A DNA stretch of 64,000 bases from Amoeboaphelidium occidentale (lineage: Eukaryota > Aphelidiomycota > Aphelidea), in contig JALGPX010000035.1 in NCBI GenBank assembly GCA_023515795.1, positions 1 to 64,000 on the forward strand, written 5' to 3'. The position numbers and the translations under genes are program-made. Of the stretch, positions 28,590 through 39,601 are shown one piece after another (within the stretch, counting starts at the first letter, position 1; every line of letters begins with the position of its first letter). Under the pieces are notes generated by a model that made no database searches, was not told the origin of the DNA, and saw only the letters and a program-made list of their open reading frames with translations.

Positions 28590-31544
28590 TTATTTCACCA
28601 TCTTTTGACAAGCAGCAATCTTGTCTCCCAAGCTGATGGCAATACCTTGAGTCTTGCTGCGGATTCTAACATGACCTTGGATAGGCTTGTTTCCTATTTG
28701 TTCCAATGAAATGTTGGCCAAAGCATCCTCACCGAAAATAGAACGAGCGTACATGTTTGCTGCCAAGAGACCACAATTTCCAGCCAATGCATTTTCAGGA
28801 GTCAAGCAAGCCATATTAGTGCTCTTCAACACATGATTGAAGAACTCTTTCAAGTCAGTAAAGTTCGTGTTAACATTAATCTTGTTTTCCCATTCAAACT
28901 CGGTCCACATCATACGGAACTGTTGTTCATTACATGTTGCTGGTTGAATATAATCCATAATGTCAATGTGGATATCATTCAAAACAATTACTCTGGTAGA
29001 TCCACCAGATCCTTGAACATCATACACAATATTTCCGAAAATCAAAGCTGTTTCGGTGCTTGAAACTTTAATGTTGGTCTTAACAGAGTGGAAAGCACGA
29101 GGACCCATATTGACTGGAGGAGGTCTTTCGGCCAATTTCAAATCACCTAAAGTAGAAAACTCAACAGTCAAGCTTTGCAAAGTCTCTGAAGTCTGATTAA
29201 CAACGAGAACATCAAGCAAAATATCGTACTTGTGAACATCAACATAAGCTTCTGCATAAACAGCATCAGAGAAACCAGTCAACTGAACAATTCTGTTAAG
29301 CTTATTAGTGAAAGCAGGTTTCACTTCACTTGCACCTGTAGCTTTCAAAATATCCAACTGATACAAGTCCGCCTTGTCATTAGCTAAAGCATTATTCTTG
29401 CTATTCTTTAACAACAAGCGACAGTTCATTAATGCATCAACATCATTTCTTTTAGCCTTTGCTTCCTTAGAGACGCTTTCTTTCAATTTCTTGTCGTTTT
29501 CTTCCACAATTTTCTTGTAAACACTGTGGCAATGTTGCAAAAATATTTCTTTGAGTTTCAAGTAACTCGTTGATGCATTTTTAGTTCCAGCGCCACTCAG
29601 CACACGAAGACAAGATAGCACACGCTCATAGGAGTCCTCGTCAATTTGAGAAACAATCAAGTTTGTTGTACTCTGACCAACACGAATGATGCTTGTTAAG
29701 ATCAACATCGATAAGACTTTATGGTTATTGAAGGTACCACCTGTTCCTCCATTAGTCAAACCTTCAATTCTAAGAACCAACTTGGTCAAAGTAGTCGCCA
29801 AAACAGATGCAAGAAAGTAGTCTCCGCCAAGAATCAAAGTCCTCAAAGGTGGTTTCGGCTTCTCTCCTGATGATACAGCGGACTTTGGAGAAGCGACTTG
29901 AGTATATGCACTTTCTGTAGCATATGTACCGTCAGCCAAAACTCTTGGTCTAGAAGATGCAGCTGAACTAAGTTGCCCATGAACACCATTAGGAGTTGGC
30001 TCATTAGAAGCAGTTACAGTATTCTCCTTCTCAGCAGTTTCGGCAGAGGTCAATATTGGCAAGTCTCCAATAGAGTTTTTAACTGCTTGCAAAGCACGAT
30101 CAATAGACTCCAGTTCATAGCAGTACTCACCAAGAATCCACAAAGCACCACGCATAACCTTGCCAGTTTTAATTTCACCGAAAGATTGCAACAATTTGTC
30201 AACAATGTCCTTTCTCAAAGATGGATTTCTCTCAATAACTTCTCTTATGAACAATACAACATCGACAGCAGAAGAGCTGGAAGTGTCAGACAAAAACTCA
30301 ATAAGAACATGAACCACTTCAGCTGCAGTATCAGGAAACTTGATGGCACATGAGTGAATAGCATGGATCAATAATTGACGATACTCAACTGCTTTGTCCG
30401 AATTAGACTGGTTGTAAGTTTTGGAGATCTCTTTTTTCAGAAACGCAACAACTTCTGCAACACTGCGAGAGGTCAGAGATTGGAGAACAATGTTGATGGC
30501 CTTCCTACAGACTTCCATATCAGGCGAGCTCAAGATACGCAATAAATCCATAGCAAGTTCGTCAACAATGTCGCCATGATCTTTCTTCAAATCCTTCAAT
30601 CTGTCAAGAACAATCAGCTTGATATTGTTATCAGCTTCCTTCACAGCCAAGTCAATAAAACACTTGGCAACTTCACGAACAGCAACAACTGAAGAAGTCA
30701 AACTAACCAAAGTGTTTGCAGCTTCATATCTGACGGACGCAGAAGGAACACCCAACAAAGAAACGATAGCAGCAACATATCTTCCTTTAGCAGTGATATT
30801 AACATGACAGTCCTTCTTGATCAACTCAATTATGGCCAACTGCATAAACTCATCCAAAGAAGTAATTTGAGCAAAGACTGTGTTTAGATATGCCAATGCG
30901 CGAGCATTATCAGAGTTGCACAACATCAAAAAGGCATTACGCTTTGCACCAGGATCTTGCTCAGTCTTCAAGTAAGTCTCAATTAACTCAGGAGCATCAG
31001 GTATCAAGTTCTCATTCAAGCGATAAATGGATAACACAGCGAAGACAGCATTCTTCCTGACATAAGCATGCTTGTGCTCCAAACACTGACGAACAGAAGG
31101 CACCAGAGGCTCCAACAACTCAGACTCTCTCAATTTGCACACAAAACGGAGGGTCATACCACGGACGTATTCATTAGGACTTTGCAAATCATTTTTAAAA
31201 TAGTTGCAGACCAAAATCAACTGCGGCTTAAGCTGCCCATCCTTGTTCCTCTTCTGCGTCTGCTCCCAAAACAACAGAGACAACTTCTTTAAAGTTTTGT
31301 TCCTGCTGGGTAAGACGTACTGGATTATGGGCATCAGGAGGCCATTATCAAGTTCAGCAATGGAAACAGAGGAAGTGTCACCGGAAGATAATTGTCTAAG
31401 AATCTTCTTCATAGTGTCGATTTTAACGTTATCGTCTTTAGTGCTCTCAAGGATTTTTCTGTACTCCATAGCAGTCAGGAACTCAGAGGTCTGTCCTGCC
31501 ACAGCGGAGGGCAACAGAGTCCAACAAGTTTCTTGCAGTGACAT
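28590..31544 (-). CDS. SEC26: Coatomer subunit beta (beta-COP)
   Basis: Beta subunit of the COPI coat for retrograde Golgi-ER transport. Intronless, 984 aa from the ATG at 31544 (MSLQETCWTLL); the upstream frame to 31589 lacks ATG. The N-terminal adaptin-like HEAT solenoid contains NEYVRGMTLRFVCKLRESELLEPL, HAYVRKNAVFAVLSIYR, KRNAFLMLCNSDNARALAYL, NNIKLIVLDRL and MRGALWILGEYCYE. The C-terminal appendage part has LDVLVVNQTSETLQ, MGPRAFHSVKTNIKVSS, and ANMYARSIFGEDALAN near the end. Length and collinearity match other beta-COPs. It is divergent from the WD40 kinase gene, 207 bp between starts. Confidence 0.96.
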   Translation of the reverse strand: MSLQETCWTLLPSAVAGQTSEFLTAMEYRKILESTKDDNVKIDTMKKILRQLSSGDTSSVSIAELDNGLLMPIIQYVLPSRNKTLKKLSLLFWEQTQKRNKDGQLKPQLILVCNYFKNDLQSPNEYVRGMTLRFVCKLRESELLEPLVPSVRQCLEHKHAYVRKNAVFAVLSIYRLNENLIPDAPELIETYLKTEQDPGAKRNAFLMLCNSDNARALAYLNTVFAQITSLDEFMQLAIIELIKKDCHVNITAKGRYVAAIVSLLGVPSASVRYEAANTLVSLTSSVVAVREVAKCFIDLAVKEADNNIKLIVLDRLKDLKKDHGDIVDELAMDLLRILSSPDMEVCRKAINIVLQSLTSRSVAEVVAFLKKEISKTYNQSNSDKAVEYRQLLIHAIHSCAIKFPDTAAEVVHVLIEFLSDTSSSSAVDVVLFIREVIERNPSLRKDIVDKLLQSFGEIKTGKVMRGALWILGEYCYELESIDRALQAVKNSIGDLPILTSAETAEKENTVTASNEPTPNGVHGQLSSAASSRPRVLADGTYATESAYTQVASPKSAVSSGEKPKPPLRTLILGGDYFLASVLATTLTKLVLRIEGLTNGGTGGTFNNHKVLSMLILTSIIRVGQSTTNLIVSQIDEDSYERVLSCLRVLSGAGTKNASTSYLKLKEIFLQHCHSVYKKIVEENDKKLKESVSKEAKAKRNDVDALMNCRLLLKNSKNNALANDKADLYQLDILKATGASEVKPAFTNKLNRIVQLTGFSDAVYAEAYVDVHKYDILLDVLVVNQTSETLQSLTVEFSTLGDLKLAERPPPVNMGPRAFHSVKTNIKVSSTETALIFGNIVYDVQGSGGSTRVIVLNDIHIDIMDYIQPATCNEQQFRMMWTEFEWENKINVNTNFTDLKEFFNHVLKSTNMACLTPENALAGNCGLLAANMYARSIFGEDALANISLEQIGNKPIQGHVRIRSKTQGIAISLGDKIAACQKMVK

Positions 31545-31751
31545 GATTGGGAAAAGCGACCTTTTTACAATAGTATATCCGGTGATCAATGAAAAGATCT
31601 TGTTTCAGCCAAAGAATTACCGCGAAAGGAATTATGCTGATCATCCTCATGTACAAATCATACATCTAGTGAAATGATCAAGTAAGTTTAACTGATCAAG
31701 CGCTAGATAGTCCTTCTTGAGTCGCTGAAAACTTGTTTGTCACAAGTCACC

Positions 31752-34700
31752 ATGAAACTAATTTTGAATTTAATACTAGCTTGGTTCTTTCTTGCTGTAA
31801 CAGCTAGCTCTAACGATGATACTCTGAGAAAGATCATGTCTGCAAAGAAGCCTCCTGGGCCGTCTGTTATCTCAGACGCTATTGGAACTTACAAGAATTA
31901 CTTGGTCGGTGCAGTAAATAACTTCATCTTTCTGGTTGATATTGATACTCGTCGTGTGGTCAAGAGCATTTTAGGTATTTTAGTTGCATCATCCTAATTC
32001 GTAGTTCCATTCCAGTTATCTGTGAAGATCAGATCATTCCCTTCTCCTGAAGTGGTTGGTAAGTATCTGATGGTCTATGGCTCTGATAGTACAATTAATC
32101 AATGGGATCTCGATACTGGTGACCTGGTAAGGAATATCAAACCATCGAGAAGTGCTGTTGCTACTGCTGGTTGTTCTTATGATATTTTACATGATAGAGT
32201 GTTTTGCTGCTTGTCAACTGGTACAGTAAGAAAGATCAACATGGCTACAGGTAGAATTGAGATAGAGTTTATGGCTCATGATGGAACATGTGATGCAACT
32301 GTGAACGGTACTTATGTTTATACTGGCGGCATCGATGGTGTTGCAAGGAGATTTGATTTGGATGGAAGCCTATTGAACGAGTATAAAGTGAGTCTTGGTT
32401 ACGTTGTGATCGGAGGATTTGAGAAAGATTACTTGTTCACTGCCCATTTAAAGATCGAGGGTGATGAAATGGTTCGAATCCTTAGATGGAAAACTGACAC
32501 GGAAACATACGAAGAATTTCCTCGAACCATTTCGCATTTGTTGAGCCCTGCTACAGTCTCAAAAGATTATTATTTTGCAGTAGAAAGTTCACTCGATAGA
32601 ATACTTTACTCGCAGTTTCTAAAATCCAATTTATCACTAGTCCGCGGCAATTCCGTTGGGTCAAAGAGAGATTACTTTCAAGAATTCTTTGTTAGCGGAG
32701 ACCGATACTTCATAATTTCGCTGTTCAAATTGCTTGAATTAAAGATCTCAGATGATGGTCTTATTGTCGGAGAAGGCTTCGACATACCAGATTATACAGC
32801 AGGCAATTCTGAAATTGTCATTCTCAATGAAACTACCATGCTCGTTACTGTCTCAGGGAGAACTTTTGAAAATTTTTATACTTACTTACTTGACTTAAAG
32901 TCTGGCATTTATTACAAAAATTTAGGGAAGTTTGATAATCACAGACAGTTTCAGGTGTCAGGTAATCTACTAGTCGCGTCAGTGGGTAGAAGAGTCGCGG
33001 CATACAATATGAACGATTTGGAACTAGCATGGATGTCGCCCCCGCTCACCTCACAGAATGTATTCCACATGAGATATCAAAATGGTTGCATTTACATCAA
33101 AACGGCAAACTTTTTTGGCTACTATGATGCTGTCACATTTCAGGAAATTGCTGCAGTCACTGCCGCTGCTTTTCTGAACGGGGTACCTGCATTCTTAAAC
33201 GAAGTCTTCTATGCTAACTTCGGATGGAACAGAGTGACTGCATTTAATATGACAGATGCGAGTGTCATTAATGAATACACAGGAAGTACAAACGAGCTTT
33301 CTTACCTTCTCATATACCAAAATCACCTTTTTGCTGGAAGTCTCGATAAAAACAGTTATAAGTTCGATATTGATTCTGCAGTTCTCACTGCGACATTTAC
33401 TGGTCATTCCGATGCTGTGAGCTGGTTAACAATGAGAGGCCAGTTTATGTACTCGGCTTCGTTTGATTTTACAATAAGAAAATGGAATATTGACACAGCC
33501 GAGCATCTTTTAACCTATTTTGGCCATACAACGCCAATTTTCGTCATGTATTTGTCCGGGAACAGGCTTTTTTCGATGGGCCAAGTCGATATTAGATCAT
33601 GGGATTTAACAAGAGACAGGCTGTTGACGACATATTTTGACCGATCATCCGTTCTTTTTACACTTTACACCGTTGATAATTATTTGGTTTCTTGCTCTGT
33701 TGATGGCACTGTCTCGTTGTGGAATGTTGGTAGAGGCCTGAAAGTCAAGGATATTGTTGAGAAAGCGGACGATAATTATGTAATTGCCACTGAAGTTCTC
33801 AAAGATACACTGGCAATCTTGAAATCCGATGGCTCACTACTTTTTATAAGCTTGGAAGATAATTTATCTCCTTCTATTGAAACAATCCATGTCGTTAGAA
33901 ACCCATTTGCTTTCACAATTCAGTACGATATGATTTTTGCTTTTGGAGAAGGCGAAGGCATCGTAAAGAAGAACCGCACAAGTAACTCTGTGACAATAGC
34001 CAGCGTTGGCAATTATATCTCTAATGCTTTACTGGTGGTCGATGATTATCTGTTTAGTGGAAACAATGACTCCTCTATTACGAAATTCAGCGCACTAACT
34101 ATGGAATTAATTGTTTCGATTGCAGCGCACGCAGGGCCTGTTAATGTGATGGGTCACTGGCACAACCAGCTGATCTCTGGAAGTAATGACAACTCTTTGA
34201 AGACTTGGAATGTTCAAGACATGAATTTAGTATTCAACTTGAGAAGAGATTCGTCTGCACTGGGTCATGTGGGTCCTGTAACTGCAGTATTTGTTCAAGG
34301 AGACACGCTATTCTCTGGTAGTGAAGATACGACAGTAAAGAAATGGGATTTGAGTACCGGTAAACTTGCCTTTACATACTTGGGCCACTCCAAGAAGATC
34401 ACATCAGTTTATTACTCAAATGGCAGTCTTTTTACCACTGCAGAAGATGAACTGATTCAAGTCTTTAACGTTTTCGTTGCATCGCCGATATCGACATCAC
34501 GAAGTGGAGCTTCTCCTACTTTAACAAGAATTAATCCTCCGAATTCCAGAAACCCACAAGAATCTGCACCAGGTTTCAACAGCTTGTTGGTTATTGTGTC
34601 AGTAGCGTCAGTGATCCTTGTTATCGCTTTTGTGGTTTCGTGCAGATGGCTTTCGATAAATGTTTCAAAAGAACCAAGCACTCCCTATACAATCAAAGAT

Positions 34701-35483
34701 AGTGCCGTAGAAACAAGTAATACTAGTGTTCTCCAAGATATGACATTGGCTCCGACAAGCATGGGGATTTCTGTTCCTGCGTCAAAAGAAGTAACTGAAA
34801 GGGACTTCATTCTCATGGGAAAACTTGGCAAGGGTGGTGCTGGAGAAGTATTCTATGCAAAGCCTTTATCTAGAAATTTAAGTATGCACGGAAGCACTAT
34901 CGTAGCGAAAAAGATGTCAAAGCGCTACACTGAGATGAATTCAAATGAAAAATCTATCTTCGATCAAGAAATTGGAATAATGGAGATGCTTAAGGGAAGA
35001 GGCTACTTTGTGGAACTCCTGGGCTACTCTCTCAATCCGTGTGTGATTCTCATGAAACTATATCCGCTTGGTTCATTGAGTGTGTGGATAAAAAATCCAG
35101 AAAGATCATTGACAAACAATGTAATCCTCGGCTTCCTTAATGATATCTCCAGGGGAATTTTCGCCATGCACAAACTTCAATTAGCCCATTGCGATTTGAA
35201 ACCGGACAACATTTTGCTGGAAGAACAAAGTCCAGGATACTTTAAATGCGTTCTTACAGATTTCGGTATTACTCAGATCCTAAGTACATCGATTATTGAC
35301 GCAAAAGCTTTCAATTCTATTAATGTTCGTGGTGTCAGTGTACGCTACGCTGCACCAGAGGCATTCTTGAGGTTTCGAAAGAAAATAGGAGCAGCTCGCG
35401 CAGCCGACATCATGGCTGGAGACATTTACTCTCTAGTTAGCGTTTTGTATGAAATGTTGGTAAAGAGATCACCATGGACTTAA
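31752..35483 (+). CDS. WD40-propeller / TM / protein kinase, receptor-like
   Basis: 1233 aa, join(31752..31974,32005..35483). The intron is taken as 31975..32004 (30 nt, CCTAAT before CGTAG) because only this keeps frame. Signal peptide MKLILNLILAWFFLAVTAS; about 900 residues of WD40-type blades (for example INQWDLDTG, IRKWNIDTAE, VSLWNVGRG, LKTWNVQDM, VKKWDLSTG), probably two propellers; a membrane span at about 933-957 (VIVSVASVILVIAFVVSC); then a kinase domain from about 1006: GKGGAGEVFYAK, VAKKMSKR, HCDLKPDNIL, DFGIT, VRYAAPEAF. The frame ends at LYEMLVKRSPWT, so the end of the C-lobe is missing. HCD replaces HRD. Predicted extracellular sensor with a cytosolic kinase; ligand unknown. Exon structure and the short end deserve care. 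Confidence 0.75.
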
Positions 35484-35570
35484 CTTAGCTGCGAACTGAT
35501 ATGGCAATAGAACATGCCTCGAACATTTTTTCAATTTTTGAGTGCGGATCAAGCAACAAAGAGTCGAATT

Positions 35571-37465
35571 ATGGGACAATTTAAGACTAGAAAAGGTAGA
35601 CAGTCGCGATTAAAACAGAAAGCACCAGAGCCATTAGAATCTCAGAAGCCTGTAAAGCAACAAGTTGGCGGTAAAGTCAAGGAAAAGGTTGTTAAGGCAG
35701 GAAAGCGCGCTAGCACAACCGAAAAAGAAAAAACACGACCAAAGAAATTCAAGATCGAAGAAATCCCGGATATTTCCTATGATACTGACCAACACGAAGA
35801 TATTGAGGAGCTAGAAGGCTCGGANNNNNNNNNNNNNNNNNNNNNGGAAAGCGCGCTAGCACAACCGAAAAAGAAAAAACACGACCAAAGAAAGTCAAGA
35901 TCGAAGAAATCCCGGATATTTCCTATGATACTGACCAACACGAAGATATTGAGGAGCTAGAAGGCTCGGACGTGGAAGAAGCTGTTAAGAATGATCTATT
36001 TGGTTCCGATTCTGAAGGTTCTGCTGATGATGCTGAAGATTTCGCGAAGTTTGCTGCAGAAAATGGTTCAGACTCTGAAGCATCCTTCATTGAAAATGAT
36101 GATTTTGATTTACAGAGCGGCGAAGATGATGAAAACGAGGAGGGGCTAAGTGAAGCCGAAGGTGGTGAAGAGCAAGAAGAGGCAGATGAAGAAGACCAAC
36201 TTCTGACAAACATAATCGAAAACGAGGAAGAAAGCGATCAGATAGTCGCGCCTGATATCGTTCTCGTGAAGCAGCGCATAAAGACTATTCTGAATGTTTT
36301 GACAGGACCAAAGAAGGCTAAGGGAGAATCTAAAACGCCATCACGATCTGAACTTATGGAGCAGCTAGCAAAAGATTTGTCCGTTTACTATGGATATAAC
36401 AAGTTCTTAATTGATAAGTTTTTGGCTTTACTTCCTCCAGCTGAGTGTATTGAATTGCTTGAAGCAAATGAGGTCAAAAGACCAGTGACGATCCGTACAA
36501 ACACTTTGAAAGCACGTAGAAGAGATTTGGCTCAGGCTTTAATTACCAGAGGTGTTAATTTAGATCCATTGGGTGAATGGACAAAAGTTGGTTTACGCGT
36601 TTATGATTCTTCTGTTCCTGTTGGTGCAACACCAGAATACATGGCTGGTTGGTATATTTTACAAGCAGGCTCCAGTATGATGAGTTGTTTAGCATTAGAT
36701 GCAAAAGAAAATGAGCGAATCTTGGATATGGCCAGTGCGCCTGGTGGTAAAACAACATACATTTCAGCCATGATGAAAAACACTGGAGTTCTGTTTGCCA
36801 ATGAGATAAACAAAAGCAGAGCAAAATCATTAGTTGCAAACATTGCTAGGCTAGGATGTAAGAACACTGTTGTCTGCTCTTTGGATGGCCGCATGTTTCC
36901 AAAAGTAATGTCAGGATTTGATCGTGTTCTTTTGGATGCACCATGTTCTGGTACAGGTGTCATTTCAAAAGACCCTTCCGCAAAGACAAGTAAAACAGAA
37001 CAGGACTTCATGCAACTATCGCACACACAGAAAGAATTGATTTTACACGCTATAGATTCTGTAGATGCTAATTCAAAAACAGGCGGTATTATTGTATACT
37101 CAACATGCTCTGTGATGGTGGAAGAAAATGAAGATGTTATCCAATATGCATTGAACAAGAGAAAGGGACAGGTTAAATTGGTTGACACTGGTCTTGAAAT
37201 TGGAGAAAAAGGCTTTGTAAGATTCAGAGAGAAGAGATTCCATCCTTCATTAGAACTCACAAGAAGATTCTATCCTCACTCGCATAACATGGATGGTTTC
37301 TTTGTGGCCAAGTTGAAGAAGATCTCTAATCATGCTGTTTCAACTGATAAATCAGATATTAAGCCTGTTTCTGAAGAAGAAGTATCACAGGAGCCATCTG
37401 AAGACACAGATGATGGTGATGTACACTTTGACGAAGAAGAAGATAAGAAATATATGCAAAACTAA
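35571..37465 (+). CDS. NOP2: 25S rRNA (cytosine-C5) methyltransferase NOP2
   Basis: Nucleolar m5C methyltransferase needed for 60S biogenesis. The assembly breaks it at an N gap; merging duplicate flanks (35571..35824 then 35971..37465) gives 582 aa in one frame, crossing as ELEGS-DVEEAVKNDL. Start is taken at ATG 35571 (MGQFKTRKGRQ), as Nop2 proteins begin MGRxxKxKQG; an upstream in-frame ATG at 35514 is an alternative. The N-terminus is basic, followed by a long acidic region. The RsmB/Nop2 domain has VYYGYNKFLIDKFLALLP, TIRTNTLKARRRDL, ILDMASAPGGKTTYI, DRVLLDAPCSGTGV (motif IV Cys) and YSTCSVMVEENE (catalytic Cys). Downstream acidic tail. Confidence 0.93.
35700..35970. repeat. 125-bp flank duplication around a 21-N gap (assembly artefact)
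   Basis: 35700..35824 and 35846..35970 are 125-bp copies differing at one base (AAATTC/AAGTC region), with 21 N between. Copy plus gap is 146 bp, not a multiple of three, so it introduces an artificial frameshift into NOP2. Confidence 0.93.
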
Positions 37466-37525
37466 TTAAACCGAAATAGAACAATGTCGTGAGAATGCCT
37501 TTTTGTTTTTTCCATCAGAATTGCA

Positions 37526-39541
37526 ATGTTTGTGAATTCCCCTGTTGCATGGAGCGAACAGCAGCTCGGCACGACTTCTGGAATCTACTTTCGCGAATTG
37601 GAAAAGAAGTGGATATCGCGACAGCAGGAACATTATAACACGAGCAAAATCCTTGTACCTGTTGCAGAGCCTCGAATTTTACTTTCCGGAGCGAAGCCCT
37701 TTACGTATCTCAAAAGCAAAATGGAAAAGGTAGAATTATTCCTTAAGAACTTGGCAGCTGGTGTGCCCCATGATATTGTTAAAGATATTGTTGAAGGAGA
37801 GCGAAAGAATCCTATCGTTTTGGCGAACACTGGGCAGATGTATCTCAAGATCTTTCAGGAGTATGATGAGAAACATATAGCTGTGAGCAGTGGTGTGAAT
37901 GATACCAGGATCGAATACCTCCGATGCAATGCTACAAGTAATGTTTTGAAATTGCGGTGCTTTCTTGATTTTGGCTCACTTGATGGTGGTGGTGGTCCAA
38001 TAAGACAGATCAAATTGCTTGGTTCCAACATTATCGCTGTTAGACAAATTTCTTCCGTAAAGCTTTTGGAATGCAAGCAAGTGGAACCGAACAAGGAAGA
38101 GCTTGTTATAATTTCCTCGTTTGACTTTGATCACGAAGTTAATTGGATTGATCATGCTTTTGATCAAATAGCTGTTGCATTGAGTGATAATTCTATACAT
38201 GCTATAAATTTAATCGAATCGTCTAAGGAAGTTGTATGCGATAAAGAGGTCTTAGGTTCTAACAAAGGCGAAATTATGAAAGTTTTAAATTCCATTTGTC
38301 CGAGGATTTTCATAGCACAGACACGGATAGGAGTTTATCAGATAGATGCACGATTAGACGAACCAAAAGTCGAAGTACTTCTTGATATCCAAAGTGATGA
38401 TTTTGTTGAAGAGAGTATGGTTATTTATGATATTGCAAGTCATCCAACCAAGTCTAACTACATTGCTGTTGCTACGAATGCTCATGCTATTCTGCTAGAC
38501 ACAAGATTTAAACAGAGGAGACTGTTGACATTTCCGCTCTTGATGGAGACATCATTGTATTCTGTGGATTTTATGATCACGCCTGAATTTGAAGCAATCT
38601 TTGTATCTCCCAGAGGAAAGCATGGTTGTTGCAAGTATTTCCCGATTCAGCTTTCCACTTCTTACGATCCTCCAATTTCAACTTCTCTCTCTGCGTTTCG
38701 GATAGAATCTCCTCTTTATACATATTCAGCTTCTGATCTCTACGCAGCAGGAGTTTTGCAGTCGATTGATGATTACTCGGAGCATAAGGCTGCAGTTCCA
38801 GGTTACTCCGCAGTCAAGATCGCGGTATCGAAAGAAAGTGTCTTGCTGTTTATATTACTAGAAGATGGATCGCTCATTCAATGTCATTTTCGCTTTAATG
38901 AGACAAATGAAATACCGAGTCTACTAGCGCTTACAAAGAAGGTTCATTTCGCATTACCTCACCAGAACTTTGTCCTCTCGAAAGAGTCCAATGTCAGAGA
39001 CATTAAAATGGACTTGATTCATAAGTATTTAAATGAAAAATCAAAATCAAACGACTTTGAGCAAATGGACCTTGGGACTGATGAAGCTGAGGCTTTTTAC
39101 ACAAAGTTGGACAAAGTTTCTAGGTTTGTACCTGACATTATTAATATTCACAACGAACACGGAGAATGGAGTTTTGAGGAACATTTACTACGAAAGAAGT
39201 TATTGAATGATATAATTCGAGAGAATACTTGCGAAGAAATCCCCCTTCCTAATCTTAACACTAACGCGCTATCAAAGATTGTTTCCGAAAGATGGATGAA
39301 ACTCTCAGAACCAATTAATTTAAATACAGAGTTTGTGTTTGAGATTCCTCCTCTGCAAGACGAAGGCCCTTCAAAGGAATTATCAGGGATCAAACCAGAC
39401 TTTATCAGAGTTACAGATTCAGAATATCCTGAACCAGATTCGCGGACAGCTTTAGAACGAGTTACAGAGCTTTTTGAAATGCCCGCTGAGGAGAAAATCA
39501 TAAAGAAGCAAAAGAAGACGACCAAATCTGGTTTTCGTTGA
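37526..39541 (+). CDS. Probable RNA polymerase I core factor subunit (Rrn6/TAF1C-like)
   Basis: 671 aa, intronless, no signal peptide. The middle looks like a degenerate beta-propeller: LANTGQMYLKIFQ, VNWIDHAFDQIAVALSDNSIHAI, FIAQTRIGVYQIDAR, YDIASHPTKSNYIAVATNAHAILLDTR. The pattern of a propeller, an LxDTR blade end, a helical region and a Lys-rich C-terminus ending TKSGFR resembles Rrn6/TAF1C of the Pol I core factor/SL1. Similarity is low and rests on layout and a few motifs, so it could be another divergent WD40 protein. Lies 60 bp after NOP2, itself a ribosome-biogenesis gene. Confidence 0.55.
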   Translation: MFVNSPVAWSEQQLGTTSGIYFRELEKKWISRQQEHYNTSKILVPVAEPRILLSGAKPFTYLKSKMEKVELFLKNLAAGVPHDIVKDIVEGERKNPIVLANTGQMYLKIFQEYDEKHIAVSSGVNDTRIEYLRCNATSNVLKLRCFLDFGSLDGGGGPIRQIKLLGSNIIAVRQISSVKLLECKQVEPNKEELVIISSFDFDHEVNWIDHAFDQIAVALSDNSIHAINLIESSKEVVCDKEVLGSNKGEIMKVLNSICPRIFIAQTRIGVYQIDARLDEPKVEVLLDIQSDDFVEESMVIYDIASHPTKSNYIAVATNAHAILLDTRFKQRRLLTFPLLMETSLYSVDFMITPEFEAIFVSPRGKHGCCKYFPIQLSTSYDPPISTSLSAFRIESPLYTYSASDLYAAGVLQSIDDYSEHKAAVPGYSAVKIAVSKESVLLFILLEDGSLIQCHFRFNETNEIPSLLALTKKVHFALPHQNFVLSKESNVRDIKMDLIHKYLNEKSKSNDFEQMDLGTDEAEAFYTKLDKVSRFVPDIINIHNEHGEWSFEEHLLRKKLLNDIIRENTCEEIPLPNLNTNALSKIVSERWMKLSEPINLNTEFVFEIPPLQDEGPSKELSGIKPDFIRVTDSEYPEPDSRTALERVTELFEMPAEEKIIKKQKKTTKSGFR

Positions 39542-39601
39542 GCTTTGGATGTTTGAGACTTTTCCGTCTTGTTTCAACTTCGACAATTAAAATCTTGCTT
39601 A

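Noticed and set aside
32471-32481. GGTTCGAATCC, identical to a tRNA T-loop core
   Set aside because: It lies inside the WD40 coding sequence and no acceptor, D or anticodon stem can be folded around it.
35514-35570. Upstream in-frame ATG of NOP2 as start
   Set aside because: Possible, but Nop2 proteins start at the MGxxxKxKxG motif, which here begins at 35571; the additional residues show no conservation that I can recognise.
36601-37260. 219-aa minus-strand open frame
   Set aside because: Antisense to the conserved NOP2 methyltransferase domain, without its own ATG context or domain.
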